Assembly: GCA_008694505.1 (NCBI GenBank) | Contig: VZDJ01007753.1 | Coordinates: 15,473,003 to 15,537,002 of the forward strand | Reading direction: 5' to 3' | Length of the DNA: 64,000 nt | Source: Cyanoderma ruficeps | Lineage: Eukaryota; Chordata; Aves; Passeriformes; Timaliidae | In this document: piece after piece, positions 63,398-64,000 of the stretch | Layout: every line of letters starts with the position of its first letter | How positions within the stretch are numbered: the stretch's first letter is position 1 | Made by a program: the position numbers and the translations under genes | Notes under the pieces: model-generated | Told to the model about the DNA's origin: nothing | Database searches by the model: none | What the model saw: only the letters and a program-made list of their open reading frames with translations

Positions 63398-64000
63398 GTA
63401 AAAAGTTTATAAAGAATGCAGTTAATACACTAGGGAGAGTTTGGTGCATTGCTGAGCCCTCAAACTAAGCATATTGATTGATATTTAGGAATCCTTCATT
63501 ACTGGAAAGCAAATGCCCAGATATTTCACTTGTATTTTACTGTTTGCAAAGGATATCCAGCTTCTAGACAAATCTTTTACTGCACACCTGAAACCATTAA
63601 TATCATAAAGTGTTGCTTTGCACCAGACTTGAATAGATCCACTAAAGAACTTTTGAATGCATCAACAATAAAGGAACTAATTTCATGATGCCTGAAATAG
63701 ACCCCTCTACATTAACTTTCTTTTGTCCCTCTACTCAGGTCCACAGTAGAATCACCCCGTGCAATAAAACATACCTGTCTAAATGAATAAGTTGTGTTTT
63801 CTTAGTAGTAGCAAATATTTATTTGATTAAAATGTTTAGATCTGGAGGCACTTTAAAGATCTCAGTAGAGTCTTAATACCTTGCCTTTTACCTCCGCAAA
63901 GTGTGAGTAATGTTGCAACAGAACTTGAACTGGGGCTTGTTCTCTGTTTCCAGAGTGGTGCTCATGGAATCTCATTCCTGTAATGCTGCAAGGTTGGAAT
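63398..64000 (+). other. JMJD7: JMJD7 intron 6, partial
   Basis: The rest of the window after exon 6. No VPWIP-type exon start is present, and no repeat is recognised. Confidence 0.65.

Noticed and set aside
63741..63786. Possible alternative JMJD7 terminal exon (ctactcag then an open frame with AATAAA)
   Set aside because: The reading gives a short tail unlike the conserved VPWIP continuation, and the AATAAA is inside the putative coding part. Weak support.

Overview
This window is vertebrate nuclear DNA and almost certainly from a bird. It has two intron-rich protein genes on the + strand, GT-AG introns throughout, CR1-type LINE fragments in most larger introns, and one short element that looks like the tRNA-Ile/CR1 SINE described from zebra finch. 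That SINE makes a songbird (passerine) the best guess, with moderate confidence. There are no bacterial features.

Layout. Positions 1-10682 are intronic sequence of the first gene, whose 5' exons lie upstream of the window. Positions 10683-53335 hold 30 coding exons of MAPKBP1 (JNK-binding protein 1, the paralogue of WDR62). They chain in consistent phase into 1586 residues ending at a TAA stop. About the first 685 residues form the WD40 region. The rest is a long, mostly disordered serine-rich and acidic tail with a conserved docking-like block and a C-terminal helical segment. Positions 53336 to about 56170 are probably its 3' UTR. A short intergenic stretch with a G/T-rich tract and a 26-N assembly gap leads into a CpG-rich promoter. 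JMJD7 then starts at 58210. Its first six coding exons (235 residues, including the HKD iron-binding motif) are present, and the gene runs off the right edge.

The order MAPKBP1 then JMJD7, head to tail on the same strand, is the same as on human 15q15, where PLA2G4B follows. The two proteins are not known to work in one pathway. MAPKBP1 is a scaffold in JNK and NOD2/NF-kB signalling. JMJD7 is an Fe(II)/2-oxoglutarate oxygenase that hydroxylates a lysine in the DRG GTPases. The shared order is ancestral synteny, not an operon.

The most interesting points are an 18-bp microexon inside the WD40 region, an undecided donor at the end of the largest MAPKBP1 exon, a phase-neutral 54-bp cassette-like exon, an unassigned exon-like block just before the JMJD7 promoter, and several exact palindromes or inverted repeats in introns. 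I found no evidence of a wholly new system. All exon calls come from reading splice sites and from remembered similarity to mammalian MAPKBP1 and JMJD7, not from a database search.
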